A stretch of 64,000 nt of DNA from Gammaproteobacteria bacterium (GCA_013817245.1 JACDDA010000008.1:1-64000), one strand, 5' to 3'; shown: positions 36,127 to 46,005, counted from the stretch's first letter. Translations and numbers: made by a program. Notes: generated by a model not told the origin, from the sequence alone.

Positions 36127-37194
36127 TTACGGTAACAACGATGGCTGCGTCAAGGAGACATCGACATTACTTGTCACATCATTAGCTGCATCACGTGACG
36201 GCGCTTTTAAACCGAAATGCTGATACGCCAAATCAGTGGCGACCCGACCGCGTGGCGTACGCATCATAAAACCTTCTTGAATTAAATACGGCTCCACAAC
36301 TTCTTCTAAGGTACCGCGCTCTTCACCAATCGCCGCCGCTAAATTATCTAAGCCTACCGGCCCGCCGGAAAATTTTTCAATCATGGTTAACAATAAACGT
36401 CTGTCCATGTTATCCAAACCGTGCATATCAACGGCCAGCATATCCAAGGCTTTGCTCGCGACGTCTAAACTAATAATCCCATCAGCTTTAACTTCAGCGT
36501 AATCTCGCACGCGTCGCAATAAACGATTAGCAATGCGCGGCGTACCACGCGCACGCCGTGCAATCTCGCGCGCGCCTTTTAAGTCCGTTTGCAAACCTAA
36601 AATATTCGCCGAACGCGTTACAATACTAGTCAAGTCATCTATTGAATAAAATTCTAAACGTTGCACAATGCCAAAACGATCACGCAACGGTGATGTCAAC
36701 AAACCCGCACGCGTGGTGGCACCTACTAATGTGAACGGCGGCAAATCTAATTTAATCGAACGCGCGGCAGGTCCTTCGCCAATCATAATATCTAATTGAT
36801 AATCTTCCATCGCGGGATATAACACTTCTTCAATCACGGGACTTAAACGATGAATTTCATCAATAAATAATACATCGTTGGTTTCAAGATTGGTTAACAA
36901 CGCCGCCAAATCACCCGGGCGTTCTAACACGGGCCCGGAAGTGTGACGAATATTCACGTTCATTTCATTGGCAATAATATTGGCGAGCGTCGTTTTACCT
37001 AAACCCGGCGGGCCAAAAATCAATACATGATCCAACGCTTCATTGCGTGAGCGCGCAGCAGAAATAAAAATTTCCATTTGCTCGTGTACGACTGGCTGAC
37101 CGATATAATCAACTAAACGCTTAGGACGAATCGCCCGATCCACCGCATCGTCATCGTGTTGCGTGCGCGGCGCGATCAGTCGTTCATCTGACAT
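36127..37194 (-). CDS. ruvB: Holliday junction branch migration ATPase RuvB
   Basis: Hexameric AAA+ motor (355 aa) that drives branch migration with RuvA. Walker A is GPPGLGKT (61-68), Walker B is DEIH (112-115), sensor I is in VGATTRAG, and the C-terminal winged helix includes [29 protein letters not shown]. Length matches the family with a short extra tail. It follows ruvA. Confidence 0.97.
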   Translation of the reverse strand: MSDERLIAPRTQHDDDAVDRAIRPKRLVDYIGQPVVHEQMEIFISAARSRNEALDHVLIFGPPGLGKTTLANIIANEMNVNIRHTSGPVLERPGDLAALLTNLETNDVLFIDEIHRLSPVIEEVLYPAMEDYQLDIMIGEGPAARSIKLDLPPFTLVGATTRAGLLTSPLRDRFGIVQRLEFYSIDDLTSIVTRSANILGLQTDLKGAREIARRARGTPRIANRLLRRVRDYAEVKADGIISLDVASKALDMLAVDMHGLDNMDRRLLLTMIEKFSGGPVGLDNLAAAIGEERGTLEEVVEPYLIQEGFMMRTPRGRVATDLAYQHFGLKAPSRDAANDVTSNVDVSLTQPSLLP

Positions 37195-37239
37195 GAAAAA
37201 TTATCCTTATTAACGCTAATGACATGATACGCATAAGCA

Positions 37240-37884
37240 TTATTTATTAACGCTAGGTCTAACTGATTGTTTCAGCGCTTGGCGAATTAAATCTTCGACG
37301 CTGCTTTCTTCTTTGCTTCCTTCTTTGCTTCCTTCTGTACTGGCACCCTCTACTTTAGCGATCATGCGACTGGCTTCAGCGGGTTTATACCCTAATGCAA
37401 TCAGTGCATTCACCGCTTCATCTACTGGCGAACTGTTACTCACTTGAATGCGCGTATTATTCTGCGGCAAACTAACATGAGCATTTTTCAAACGATCTTT
37501 TAATTCAATAATTAAACGTTGCGCCGTTTTAGTACCCACGCCCGGTAGACGTGTTAACAACGCGGCATCTTCGCGTTGCACACATTGAATAAAGGCCGCT
37601 GCATCCATGCCCGATAAAATCGTTAAAGCCATACGCGCACCAACACCGCTGACTTTTATTAATTCACGAAACAAACTACGATCGGCGTCTGCCATAAAGC
37701 CATACAATTGCAAAGCGTCTTCACGCACATGCGTGTGTATCCACAAACTTACTGACTCGCCTAGCGCAGGCAACACATAAAACGTCGACATCGGCGCTTC
37801 AATTTCATAACCCACACCTTGCACATCCACCACCAAACCGGGCGGTTGTTTGTGAATTAAAATACCTGATAAACGTCCGATCAT
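37240..37884 (-). CDS. ruvA: Holliday junction DNA helicase RuvA
   Basis: Tetrameric junction-binding protein (214 aa): MIGRLSGILIHK OB-fold, helix-hairpin-helix motifs in LIKVSGVGARMALTILSG and LTRLPGVGTKTAQRLIIELKDRL, and the C-terminal RuvB-binding domain (DEAVNALIALGYKPAEASRMI). The linker to the C-terminal end carries a duplicated EGSK tetrapeptide encoded by two identical 12-base units at 37309-37332, an insertion absent from E. coli RuvA (203 aa). Confidence 0.96.
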   Translation of the reverse strand: MIGRLSGILIHKQPPGLVVDVQGVGYEIEAPMSTFYVLPALGESVSLWIHTHVREDALQLYGFMADADRSLFRELIKVSGVGARMALTILSGMDAAAFIQCVQREDAALLTRLPGVGTKTAQRLIIELKDRLKNAHVSLPQNNTRIQVSNSSPVDEAVNALIALGYKPAEASRMIAKVEGASTEGSKEGSKEESSVEDLIRQALKQSVRPSVNK

Positions 37885-37902
37885 ATTGTTTTTATACTCT
37901 GC

Positions 37903-38427
37903 TTAAATACTTTGGCGACGCACAACACGACGGCGTGTCGTTTGTAATGCAATGCCGCCGCGCAATTGCCGACTATGCCCATGACATAATGCAACCGCTA
38001 AAGCATCTGCGGCATCGGCTTGGATCTCGCCTTTAAAATTTAATAACGTTTTTACCATGTGCTGCACTTGTGTTTTAGTGGCATTACCATTACCCACAAC
38101 CGATTGCTTCACTGACTTTGCAGAGTACTCTGCAACGGGCAAACCATTTATCACACAGGCGCAAATCGCCACACCACGTGCTTGACCTAGTTTTAATGCT
38201 GATGCAGCATTGTTATTCATAAACACTTGTTCAACCGCCGATTCAGTGGGTTGCCATTCGCGAATTTTTTCGCCCAGTGTTGCAAAAATAGTCGCCAAGC
38301 GATCTGGCATCTCGCCATCACCTAAGCGCACACTACCATGCGCAATATAACGATTGATGACACCATCGCTTTCAATAACCCCATAACCGGTTACTACTGA
38401 ACCAGGGTCAATGCCAATGATGCGAAT
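37903..38427 (-). CDS. ruvC: crossover junction endodeoxyribonuclease RuvC, probable AUU start
   Basis: Holliday junction resolvase (174 aa). The conserved N-terminus RIIGIDPGSVVTGYGVI contains the first catalytic aspartate; further acidic sites are in EQVF and DAADALAVALCH. No ATG, GTG, TTG or CTG exists in frame between a TAG stop eight codons upstream and this conserved segment. ATT at 38427 gives exactly the family length (E. coli 173 aa) and the usual start MRI. The first conventional in-frame starts (GTG or ATG about 33-40 codons later) would lose the catalytic aspartate. Either AUU initiation or a one-base error in the T run just upstream explains it. It lies 17 bases after yebC. Confidence 0.88.
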   Translation of the reverse strand: MRIIGIDPGSVVTGYGVIESDGVINRYIAHGSVRLGDGEMPDRLATIFATLGEKIREWQPTESAVEQVFMNNNAASALKLGQARGVAICACVINGLPVAEYSAKSVKQSVVGNGNATKTQVQHMVKTLLNFKGEIQADAADALAVALCHGHSRQLRGGIALQTTRRRVVRRQSI

Positions 38428-38443
38428 TAAAGCAGCGATGCAA

Positions 38444-39190
38444 CTACCCTACCGCTGCCCAAGCATCATCAGCAATATCTGCATTGGTATAGACTTCTTG
38501 CACATCATCTAAATCTTCGAGCATATCAATCAGCTTAATAATTTTGGCGGCATCATCGCCACTCGCAACAACATCGAGCGTTGCGCGCATAGTGACTTCT
38601 GCATGCACAGCGATTAAACCCGCTTTGAGTAATGTTTCTTTAACATCGATAAAACGATCACGCGTCGTTAACACATCAATCGAACCATCATCATGGCTTT
38701 GAATATCATCCGCACCAGCGTCTAATGCTATTTCCATAATTTTGTCTTCGCTGATGCCGGGCGCAAAACTAATCACGCCTTGCTGCAAAAATAAATACGC
38801 CACCGAACCATCAGTACCTAAATTACCGCCGCATTTAGTCAGCGCATGACGCACATCTGAAACCGTGCGTTGCCGATTGTCCGTCATACAATCAACCATT
38901 ACCGCCACACCACCCGGCGCATAACCTTCGTAACGAATTTCTTCAAAATTATCGGCATCCATTGCACCGGAGCCGCGTTTAATTGCGCGCTCAATGGTGT
39001 CACGCGTCATGTTAGCGGTCAGCGCTTTATCCATCACTAAACGTAAACGCGGATTGGTTGCAGCATCGCCGCCACCTAACCGTGCCGCCGTCGTAATTTC
39101 GCGAATTAATTTGGTGAATAACTTGCCGCGCTTAGAGTCTTGGGCATTTTTACGATGTTGAATATTCGCCCATTTACTATGGCCTGCCAT
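38444..39190 (-). CDS. yebC: YebC/PmpR family translation/transcription factor
   Basis: A 248-residue YebC family protein: [32 protein letters not shown] at the N-terminus is diagnostic. Recent work ties YebC proteins to translation of difficult sequences, and older work to transcription control. It is the first gene of the yebC-ruvCAB run. Confidence 0.96.
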   Translation of the reverse strand: MAGHSKWANIQHRKNAQDSKRGKLFTKLIREITTAARLGGGDAATNPRLRLVMDKALTANMTRDTIERAIKRGSGAMDADNFEEIRYEGYAPGGVAVMVDCMTDNRQRTVSDVRHALTKCGGNLGTDGSVAYLFLQQGVISFAPGISEDKIMEIALDAGADDIQSHDDGSIDVLTTRDRFIDVKETLLKAGLIAVHAEVTMRATLDVVASGDDAAKIIKLIDMLEDLDDVQEVYTNADIADDAWAAVG

Positions 39191-39293
39191 ATTACGCTCA
39201 CACGTTAGAGTAGCTGGATGGTCACCATTTTAACATTGCTTTGGCATTGCGTTCGATAAGATCGCCGCTAACACAAAACCCAATAACGGAAAT

Positions 39294-40394
39294 CTATTGG
39301 CTAATATCCAACATCCGTTGCAAGGCAATCACCGCTTCGCGCGCTTCGTGCTCCGGCACTTTCACTTGATTGATCACTTTCCCGGCAACCAATGATTCCA
39401 ACACCCAGGCTAAATGCTGCGGATCCGTACGAAACATAGTCGAACACATACACACCGTCGGCGACATGAAATGCACGTGTTTGCCATCGGCTTTAAGTTG
39501 TTCAGCTAAGCGGTTCACCAAATTCAGTTCGGTGCCCACCAACCAACGCGTGCCCGCAGGTGCAGCAGTAATCGTCTTTACTATATATTCAGTAGATCCC
39601 ACATAGTCCGATTTTTGACAAACCTCTAAACTGGCTTCAGGATGCGAAATAACTAATGTTTCTGGATACTTTTCTTTAAATTTGTCGATCTGCGATGGCT
39701 TAAACATCTGATGCACTGAGCAATGGCCTTTCCACAAAATCATGCGTGCTTTTTGAATTTGCTCAACGCTTAAACCACCCATAGGCTGGTCATAATCCCA
39801 CACCACCATTTCATCTAATGGAATACCCATGCGAAAACCGGTGTTACGACCCAAATGCTGATCCGGGAAAAACAGGATTTTTGGGCGACGCGCAAAACCC
39901 CAATTAATGACGCGTTCGGCATTCGACGAAGTACACACAACACCGCCATGCCGACCACAAAATGCTTTCAAATCAGCGGCTGAATTAATATAAGTAACCG
40001 GCGTGACCATCTCGTCCGGTGCCAACACGGTGGCCAGCTCCTGCCAACAACGCTCAACATTGGTTAAATTGGCCATATCCGCCATCGAACAACCGGCGGC
40101 CATATCAGGCAAGATACTAATCTGATCCGGCCGCGACAAAATATCCGCCACCTCGGCCATAAAATGCACACCGCAAAATACAATATATTGAGCAGTGGAG
40201 TCAGCCGCGTAACGTGACAGCTTCAAAGAATCACCCGTCACATCGGCGTGCCGATAAACCTCATCACGTTGATAGTGATGACCCAAAATCACCACCTTAT
40301 CGCCCAATGCTTTTTTAGCAGCCACAATACGGCGCTCGCATTCCTCATCGGAAAGCATGGCATAACGGTTAATTTCGACAGCGACTGCAGACAT
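39294..40394 (-). CDS. nadA: quinolinate synthase A
   Basis: NadA (366 aa), the [4Fe-4S] enzyme that condenses iminoaspartate with dihydroxyacetone phosphate in NAD synthesis. Cluster cysteines lie in FCGVHFMAE, GHCSVHQMF or EVCQK, and SPTVCMCSTM; ILGHHYQRDEV is at about 36-46. It lies upstream of yebC in the same orientation but with a 100-base gap, so it is probably a separate transcript. Confidence 0.95.
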   Translation of the reverse strand: MSAVAVEINRYAMLSDEECERRIVAAKKALGDKVVILGHHYQRDEVYRHADVTGDSLKLSRYAADSTAQYIVFCGVHFMAEVADILSRPDQISILPDMAAGCSMADMANLTNVERCWQELATVLAPDEMVTPVTYINSAADLKAFCGRHGGVVCTSSNAERVINWGFARRPKILFFPDQHLGRNTGFRMGIPLDEMVVWDYDQPMGGLSVEQIQKARMILWKGHCSVHQMFKPSQIDKFKEKYPETLVISHPEASLEVCQKSDYVGSTEYIVKTITAAPAGTRWLVGTELNLVNRLAEQLKADGKHVHFMSPTVCMCSTMFRTDPQHLAWVLESLVAGKVINQVKVPEHEAREAVIALQRMLDISQ

Positions 40395-40542
40395 AGCGGC
40401 TCCGCATCAGAGGTATAAAAAAGGCCTTGCAGTATACACCAAGAATTTGGGGAGTACCTGATTGAAATACTAGGGTATTAACTAACGACTGATCCCTCTT
40501 TTGCGAAGGATAGTGTGCGAAAAATGCGATCAAATCACGCTT

Positions 40543-40740
40543 TTAAGCGGCAATTTGCTCAAAAGAAAAATGGGGAATATCCGCACGTTCACTCGCATGC
40601 TCAATGGTAATGCTGACAATGTTTTGAGCCGCATCTAAATCCAACACGGTGTTTTCATCTAAATCTTTCGACTCAACCACCGCCGCAGGCCGTAGCTCTA
40701 TATATAGAGTATCTGTTTCTTGGAAATACTGAATTTTCAT
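40543..40740 (-). CDS. DUF2283 family small protein
   Basis: A 65-residue DUF2283 protein (MKIQYFQETDTLYIELRP...), a compact fold often encoded directly after a DUF4258-type gene. The pair is often treated as a toxin-antitoxin-like or detoxification module, but the function is not settled. Its ATG overlaps the TGA of the upstream gene (ATGA), the usual coupling. Because the upstream partner has a nonsense codon, this may be an orphan survivor. Confidence 0.82.
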   Translation of the reverse strand: MKIQYFQETDTLYIELRPAAVVESKDLDENTVLDLDAAQNIVSITIEHASERADIPHFSFEQIAA

Positions 40741-40976
40741 GGCTCAAACCCGCGATCAAAAAAAGCATTCTGAATCGTTTCACCGTCACTCAAGAGTATA
40801 ACCCGTACATACCGGCCGTCCATCTGTTCAATCCTCGCCCAACGACGAATGCGACCGTCAGCCTAAATATGTTCTTTGAGGGGATATTTCACAACATAAT
40901 CTATCCATTCAAGCCGAATATCTGCCCTATCAGATCGTTGACGCATCAACTCAAAATAACGGGTGGTTTTAATCAT
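40737..40976 (-). pseudogene. DUF4258-like gene broken by an internal TAG
   Basis: Reading from ATG 40976 gives MIKTTRYFELMRQRSDRADI..., 37 residues to a TAG at 40865-40863. The same frame then continues ADGRIRRWARIEQMDGRYVRV...NAFFDRGFEP and ends in a TGA that overlaps the next ATG. The family normally has a glutamine before ADGRIRRW, so one C-to-T change (CAG to TAG) explains the break. There is no frameshift. Each half is too short for routine gene calling. Unless the stop is suppressed, the protein is lost. Confidence 0.85.
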
Positions 40977-41000
40977 TATCCATTCTCAATGTCCACGATG

Positions 41001-41435
41001 TCACAACTCTAATAATAAACGCTGAATCGCCTGCCGATTAGTCCACGCCCACGTCAATTTCGCCGCTTCGGCCGCCGACACCCACTGACTAGCGTCATGC
41101 TCTGTGGGATCCAACTGAATCGCTTGCACTGCGGGCAACTCAACTCGAAACACATGCTCCAAATTTTGCGTCGTACCCGGCGGATAACGATGGCGTGACT
41201 CCGGCACAATCTCAAACCACGCATTCATACCGCAATCTTCCACCACGCAATTCTGCAATCCCGTTTCTTCCGCTAACTCACGCACCGCAGCGGCGGCCGG
41301 CAATTCATCCCACTCCAAACTACCCGTCACCGATTGCCAAATACCTACCGGCGGCAAACGTCTGCGCAATAACAATACCTGCTGCTCCGCATGCACTAAC
41401 ACCAACACAGATTCCGGTCGTTTATAAATTTGCAT
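41001..41435 (-). CDS. nudB: dihydroneopterin triphosphate pyrophosphatase (NudB-like NUDIX)
   Basis: A 144-residue NUDIX hydrolase. The opening YKRPESVLVLVHAEQQVLLLRR, WQSVTGSLEWDE and RHRYPPGTTQN match NudB, which removes pyrophosphate from dihydroneopterin triphosphate in folate synthesis. The NUDIX box is GSLEWDELPAAAAVRELAEETGL with the REL..EE core intact. In E. coli nudB also lies between aspS and yebC, so this gene supports the idea that the sequence around it was added. Confidence 0.9.
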   Translation of the reverse strand: MQIYKRPESVLVLVHAEQQVLLLRRRLPPVGIWQSVTGSLEWDELPAAAAVRELAEETGLQNCVVEDCGMNAWFEIVPESRHRYPPGTTQNLEHVFRVELPAVQAIQLDPTEHDASQWVSAAEAAKLTWAWTNRQAIQRLLLEL

Positions 41436-41513
41436 GATTACCCATCATTTGCGTTCACACGTTACACTAGCGTTATTCTGTTAACGTTAAATACTGCCAA
41501 CCCTAAAAATATT

Positions 41514-42266
41514 ATGTCATCAATACTTAAAGTTTTAACTTACAACATCCACAAAGGTTTTAGCGTCGGCAACATGCGCTTTGTGTTGCATCAGATTCGC
41601 GAACACCTGCAACATCTTGATGCCGATTTAGTATTCCTGCAAGAAATTCTCGGCGCACACAGCAAACACGCACAAACGATTAGCGATTGGCCTGCTGCCA
41701 CCCAACTCGAATTTCTCGCCGATAAATTATGGCAACATCATGCCTATGCAAAAAATGCCATCTATGCCGACGGTCATCATGGTAACGCCATTTTAAGTCG
41801 CTATCCCATCATCAGCTGGGAAAACATCAATGTGTCATCCATGAAATTCGCCAGTCGCAGCTTCTTACACGGCATCATTCACATTCCTCACTTACAACGT
41901 AAAGTCCACGTCATCTGCGTACATTTTGATTTATTCGAACACCATCGCAAACGCCAAATCAACATCCTCAGCGAACGCATTCACTCACACATACCCAGTG
42001 ACGAACCCTTAATTATCGCAGGTGACTTTAACGATTGGCGCGGTCGCGCCAGCGGCTACTTCGCAGAAAATTTAAACTTACAAGAAGCCTTCAAAACACA
42101 ACACGGCAACTACGCACGGAGCTTCCCCGCATGGTTTCCCACGCTACCGGTAGATCGTATTTATTATCGCGGCATTCAACCGATAAAAGCAGAATTACTA
42201 AAAGATCGCGGCTGGAAAAAACTTTCCGATCACATGCCGCTGTATGCGGAGTTTGAGCTAGTTTAA
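41514..42266 (+). CDS. endonuclease/exonuclease/phosphatase family protein
   Basis: A 250-residue metal-dependent EEP-fold hydrolase: LKVLTYNIHKGFS at the N-terminus, LVFLQEIL with the metal-binding Glu, GNAILSRYPI, IIAGDFNDW and a final SDHMPLYAEFEL. Related proteins act on DNA, RNA or phospholipids; the target is unknown here. ATG 41514 is chosen at the conserved start; the frame extends 28 codons upstream and overlaps nudB without conserved content. No signal peptide is seen. Confidence 0.85.
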   Translation: MSSILKVLTYNIHKGFSVGNMRFVLHQIREHLQHLDADLVFLQEILGAHSKHAQTISDWPAATQLEFLADKLWQHHAYAKNAIYADGHHGNAILSRYPIISWENINVSSMKFASRSFLHGIIHIPHLQRKVHVICVHFDLFEHHRKRQINILSERIHSHIPSDEPLIIAGDFNDWRGRASGYFAENLNLQEAFKTQHGNYARSFPAWFPTLPVDRIYYRGIQPIKAELLKDRGWKKLSDHMPLYAEFELV

Positions 42267-42402
42267 AAAAGAACATGCCGCACAACGCGATCATAACAAT
42301 CGCCACTCAACTTTACAGACGGCTTGATTTTTTCAATCTCTTTATATATGGTTGCCGCCGTCAAATAAGTTTAAAAAATAAAATTACAAAATGAGAAACA
42401 GT

Positions 42403-43128
42403 ATGCGTAACGGGCTAATATTCCTCTGCTTTTTATTAAGTCAATCCACCGCTATAGCGGGCGATTTTTATTACGGCGTAGCGCTGGGTTTAAGTCATGC
42501 AGACTGGACTGAAGCCTACGAAGAAACTTCTGAATACAGTACATATATAACAAATGAAAGCTATGGCGTTTCCAACTCGTCCACCAGAATCGAACATCAG
42601 CTTGAAAAAGATAATAATAATTTACAACTACGCGTCTTTAGCGGTTATGCATTTAATGGACGTTATGCTTTAGAACTCGGCTGGGTAGATTTTGGCAGTA
42701 GCAAAACCGAAGATACAATAAGCGAATCTGGAACGGCGCTATGGCTGAACACTATTAATACGGAAGCCACCGGCTTTTATCTTGTGCCGACGACAACATT
42801 ATCAATTAACAAACATTCTAATCTCACAATTAAAGTGGGATTATTAATATGGAAAATGAATGTTGAACACAATTCTACTTCGCTCACCGCCCCTATAGTA
42901 TTCTCAATTCCAAACCCTAATATGTCCGTGCCAACTCTTGATTTACCTGCCACTGAAACGACACCAAACAATTCGCCGGATTTATATGCGGATCGCAATG
43001 GAGTTTCTCCGTTTATCGGCATTCAATATCACTATCGCAGCATTCTTGTCGGCTGGCATCACTATGTATTGGCCGATGGCAATATCGGCGTGAATGTTGA
43101 TACATTAGAATTCGGTTATCAGTTTTAA
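42403..43128 (+). CDS. outer-membrane beta-barrel protein, paralog 1
   Basis: A 241-residue exported protein (signal ending STAIAG). The pattern of alternating residues, GDFYYGVALGLSHADWTEAYEE at the start, LRVFSGYAFNGRYALELGWVDFG in the middle and a last strand LEFGYQF ending in phenylalanine indicate a small, probably eight-stranded, OmpA/OprF-like or opacity-type barrel. ATG 42403 is chosen by alignment with the next gene. It is followed after 25 bases by a paralog with about half the residues the same by eye. Function unknown. Confidence 0.8.
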   Translation: MRNGLIFLCFLLSQSTAIAGDFYYGVALGLSHADWTEAYEETSEYSTYITNESYGVSNSSTRIEHQLEKDNNNLQLRVFSGYAFNGRYALELGWVDFGSSKTEDTISESGTALWLNTINTEATGFYLVPTTTLSINKHSNLTIKVGLLIWKMNVEHNSTSLTAPIVFSIPNPNMSVPTLDLPATETTPNNSPDLYADRNGVSPFIGIQYHYRSILVGWHHYVLADGNIGVNVDTLEFGYQF

Positions 43129-43153
43129 CAGCATATATAAAAGAGAAAAAACT

Positions 43154-43870
43154 ATGCGTATCGAACTACTTTTAATCTGTATTTTACTCGCGCCACCAGC
43201 AGTCAATGCCAGTAAATTTTATTACGGCGCATCGATTGGCTTAACTTACGCCGACTGGGCGGATGCTTATGAAGAAACCGAGTTATACGCCATCTATCTC
43301 AATCCTTATTCCGCAGCGTTTCCCAGTATCGACCATAAACTTGAAACAGATTACGACCGTCAATCTTTGCGTATTTTTACAGGCTACTCATTAAGCGAAA
43401 GCTACGCTTTGGAACTCGGGTGGATAGATTTAGGTAATAGCGAAACACGTTATACTAGTGATTCTATCTATTACACAGACACGACGATATTAAGCGTGAT
43501 CGACGCAGACGCCAGCGGATTTTATATTGCCCCGATAGCTATATTGCCCATTTCTCCACGATCGCATGTTGCGCTACGCGGCGGTATATTAAATTGGCGA
43601 TTGGATGTAGAAGAAAAGACAACTACCTCCAATGGCTTGCCTGCTATACCAGAACCTATTAACAACTTTCCAATCGTTCAACCTCTTGAACCACAAGAAA
43701 ACATTGAACCTGAGCCCCCTAATCTTTATAAAAATCGCAGTGGCCTCTCGCCGTTTTTTGGAATTGAATACCATCATCACGATATTATTCTTGGATGGCA
43801 CTATTATGTATTAAATGATGGCAATGTTAATTCCACTATCAACAACTTCGAAGTGGGTTATCAATTTTAG
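43154..43870 (+). CDS. outer-membrane beta-barrel protein, paralog 2
   Basis: A 238-residue exported protein (signal ending PAVNAS) with the same plan as its upstream neighbour: KFYYGASIGLTYADWADAYEE, LRIFTGYSLSESYALELGWIDLG, LSPFFGIEYHHHDIILGWHYYVLNDG and terminal VGYQF. Differences concentrate in the regions expected to be external loops (about 45-60 and 165-195). This is a tandem duplication with loop divergence. It probably shares the transcript of paralog 1. Confidence 0.8.
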   Translation: MRIELLLICILLAPPAVNASKFYYGASIGLTYADWADAYEETELYAIYLNPYSAAFPSIDHKLETDYDRQSLRIFTGYSLSESYALELGWIDLGNSETRYTSDSIYYTDTTILSVIDADASGFYIAPIAILPISPRSHVALRGGILNWRLDVEEKTTTSNGLPAIPEPINNFPIVQPLEPQENIEPEPPNLYKNRSGLSPFFGIEYHHHDIILGWHYYVLNDGNVNSTINNFEVGYQF

Positions 43871-44087
43871 TGAAGTCATTGCCATCACGTTCAAGCCGAA
43901 CCAATTTCAAACCAAGATAATTTAAATTAACCCTAACAAAGTCGCAACGTTGATTGCACCTTGGCTTATTATCGTGGCATTATCTCGGAACAGAATTCTA
44001 TAAGGTCAACATTAAAAAACGTCATAACGCCTCTTAAAAAAACATATAGCGTAATAACACTTATTAATCACTCTCAGGAGAAGAAAA

Positions 44088-44894
44088 ATGTCAGGGCTCT
44101 CATACACAATCCACGGTTCAGATTTGCAATATGTAGAAGTTGTATTGCCGCCTAATGCCGCTTTTATTGGCGAGCAAGGCGCCATGATGTATATGGATGA
44201 CAGAATTACGGTCACCACTGTATTGGGTGATGGCTCGCAATCGGCTTTTGGTGCTTTAGGTCGTTTTTACAAAGCAGTAAAACGCAAATTTACTGGCGAA
44301 GCTTTATTCAGCAGTCGTTATAGCAATGAATCAAATACGCCTCAGCGCGTCGCGTTTGCTACGTCCAGTATTAGCAAAATCGTCGCGATTGATTTAGATA
44401 GTTTAGGTGGCGAATTGATTTGCCAAAAAGGCGCTTATTTAGCCGGTGAAGAAGGCATAGAAGTAAATTTAGCGTGGCAAAAAAGATTGCGCGTCGGTTT
44501 CTTTGGTGGTGAAGGTTTCATCATGCAGCGCATCACCGGACACGGCGTAACATTTATTAGTTCTAATGGTGCATTAACTGAAATGACGCTAGCACCCGGC
44601 CAATCATTAAAAGTAGATAGCGGCTGTTTAGTGGCATTAAGTCCTACGGTCTCTTACGAAATTAATTATGCCGGTAAATTAAAAACCGCTTTTTTTGGCG
44701 GCGAAGGTTTGTTTTACGCTAGCTTAAACGGCCCTGGCAAAGTATGGCTGCAATCATTACCAGAACGTCGTTTGGGCGCAGCACTCATGCGCGCGGCCAC
44801 GCTGGGACAAACTAAAGGCATAGGCGGAAAAATTTATCTGTTGCTGATTATCATCGTCGTCATTGCGTCTATAGCGGGCGGTTTAGAAAAATAA
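44088..44894 (+). CDS. TIGR00266/AIM24 family protein
   Basis: A 268-residue protein of the TIGR00266 (AIM24-like) beta-rich family: YVEVVLPPNAAFIGEQGAMMYMDD, FFGGEGFIMQRITGHGVTFI and FFGGEGLFYASLNGPGKVWLQSLP are typical. Unusually it ends in a hydrophobic helix (about 247-264, KIYLLLIIIVVIASIAGG), so it is likely tail-anchored. An AGGAG sequence precedes ATG 44088. It lies 10 bases before the M48 protease gene, which has its own membrane helix; the two are likely cotranscribed and may work together at the membrane. Confidence 0.85.
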   Translation: MSGLSYTIHGSDLQYVEVVLPPNAAFIGEQGAMMYMDDRITVTTVLGDGSQSAFGALGRFYKAVKRKFTGEALFSSRYSNESNTPQRVAFATSSISKIVAIDLDSLGGELICQKGAYLAGEEGIEVNLAWQKRLRVGFFGGEGFIMQRITGHGVTFISSNGALTEMTLAPGQSLKVDSGCLVALSPTVSYEINYAGKLKTAFFGGEGLFYASLNGPGKVWLQSLPERRLGAALMRAATLGQTKGIGGKIYLLLIIIVVIASIAGGLEK

Positions 44895-44904
44895 AATATT
44901 AATT

Positions 44905-46005
44905 ATGCAAACATTTAAAGCAAAGTTATTTGGTGCGGAATTACCGCTTACGGGTATGGATGTCGAAGCTTACTTCTCAGGAGAAAGCTTGCGCATCACT
45001 ACCATGTCAATAGTAGTCAATACGAATGACATCTCGCCTCGCGTAGGCGGTTTTGAACACGATGATCTTTTTTTAAATTGGCGTACAGCTGACGATATTT
45101 CTTATGCTTTAAAACCTACCAGCAAAAACGATACTGCATTAGTCATCGCTAACGCTCCGCCCTCGCTCCAAAAACAATTTAAACAATGGCATCAGCGCAA
45201 ATCGACTATTAAATGGGTATGGGGGACTTTAGCTACGGTAACCGTAGTCTTCATATTATCCATAAGTCTTTTATGGTGGCGTTATGATCAAGCAATTTCG
45301 TGGGTAACTGATCAAGTCTCAATCAAAAATGAAGAAAAACTAGGAAATTCAGTATTAGAACAAATTGAAAGTGAAGGCGACATTATCAAAACGGGGTTAG
45401 CGGCGGATGCCGTTAAACAAATTGGTACGCGTTTAACTAAAGATTCTAAATTTCACTATCGCTGGTTTATCCAAAAAGACAAAAAAATTAATGCGTTTGC
45501 ATTACCGGGCGGCATTATCATTATCAACTCCGGACTAATAACCAAAACCGACAACGCAGAAGAACTAGCCGCGGTCTTAGCGCATGAAGTACAACATGTA
45601 GAACAACGCCACGCATTAAAAAATATGATTAAAAGTATGGGCTGGGCAGCAGGTTTAATGTTGGTGTTAGGCGACGTAAACGCCGCCACCGCCGTCATTG
45701 CTCACCAAATGGGCAATATGTACTTTAGCCGCGAAGTAGAAGCAGAAGCAGATCGACTAGGATATCAAAACTTAATCAAGGCAAACATCTTGCCAAGCGG
45801 CATGGTGACCTTGTTACAAAAACTCGAAAAAGAAAATCGCGTAAACAAAACACCGCAATGGCTTTCATCTCATCCTGATATTGCCGAACGCATAAAAAAA
45901 ATTGAAGCGCTACACGCTCAACAACCTTGCCCCGCTTGTAAGCCATTGACGCTTGATTGGAAGAAAATACAGCAAGATAAGATGTTGTTGCGAAAAGATA
46001 TATAA
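44905..46005 (+). CDS. membrane-anchored M48 family metalloprotease
   Basis: A 366-residue M48 protease. The first 95 residues are a soluble domain without a match, a transmembrane helix follows at about 104-125, then the protease domain with HEVQH (H227, E228, H231) and the third zinc ligand in EAEADR (E281). The topology puts the catalytic domain outside the cytoplasm if the N-terminus is inside. TIGR00266 and M48 genes commonly occur side by side. A decayed copy of its last codons lies at 46932-46998. Confidence 0.88.
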   Translation: MQTFKAKLFGAELPLTGMDVEAYFSGESLRITTMSIVVNTNDISPRVGGFEHDDLFLNWRTADDISYALKPTSKNDTALVIANAPPSLQKQFKQWHQRKSTIKWVWGTLATVTVVFILSISLLWWRYDQAISWVTDQVSIKNEEKLGNSVLEQIESEGDIIKTGLAADAVKQIGTRLTKDSKFHYRWFIQKDKKINAFALPGGIIIINSGLITKTDNAEELAAVLAHEVQHVEQRHALKNMIKSMGWAAGLMLVLGDVNAATAVIAHQMGNMYFSREVEAEADRLGYQNLIKANILPSGMVTLLQKLEKENRVNKTPQWLSSHPDIAERIKKIEALHAQQPCPACKPLTLDWKKIQQDKMLLRKDI

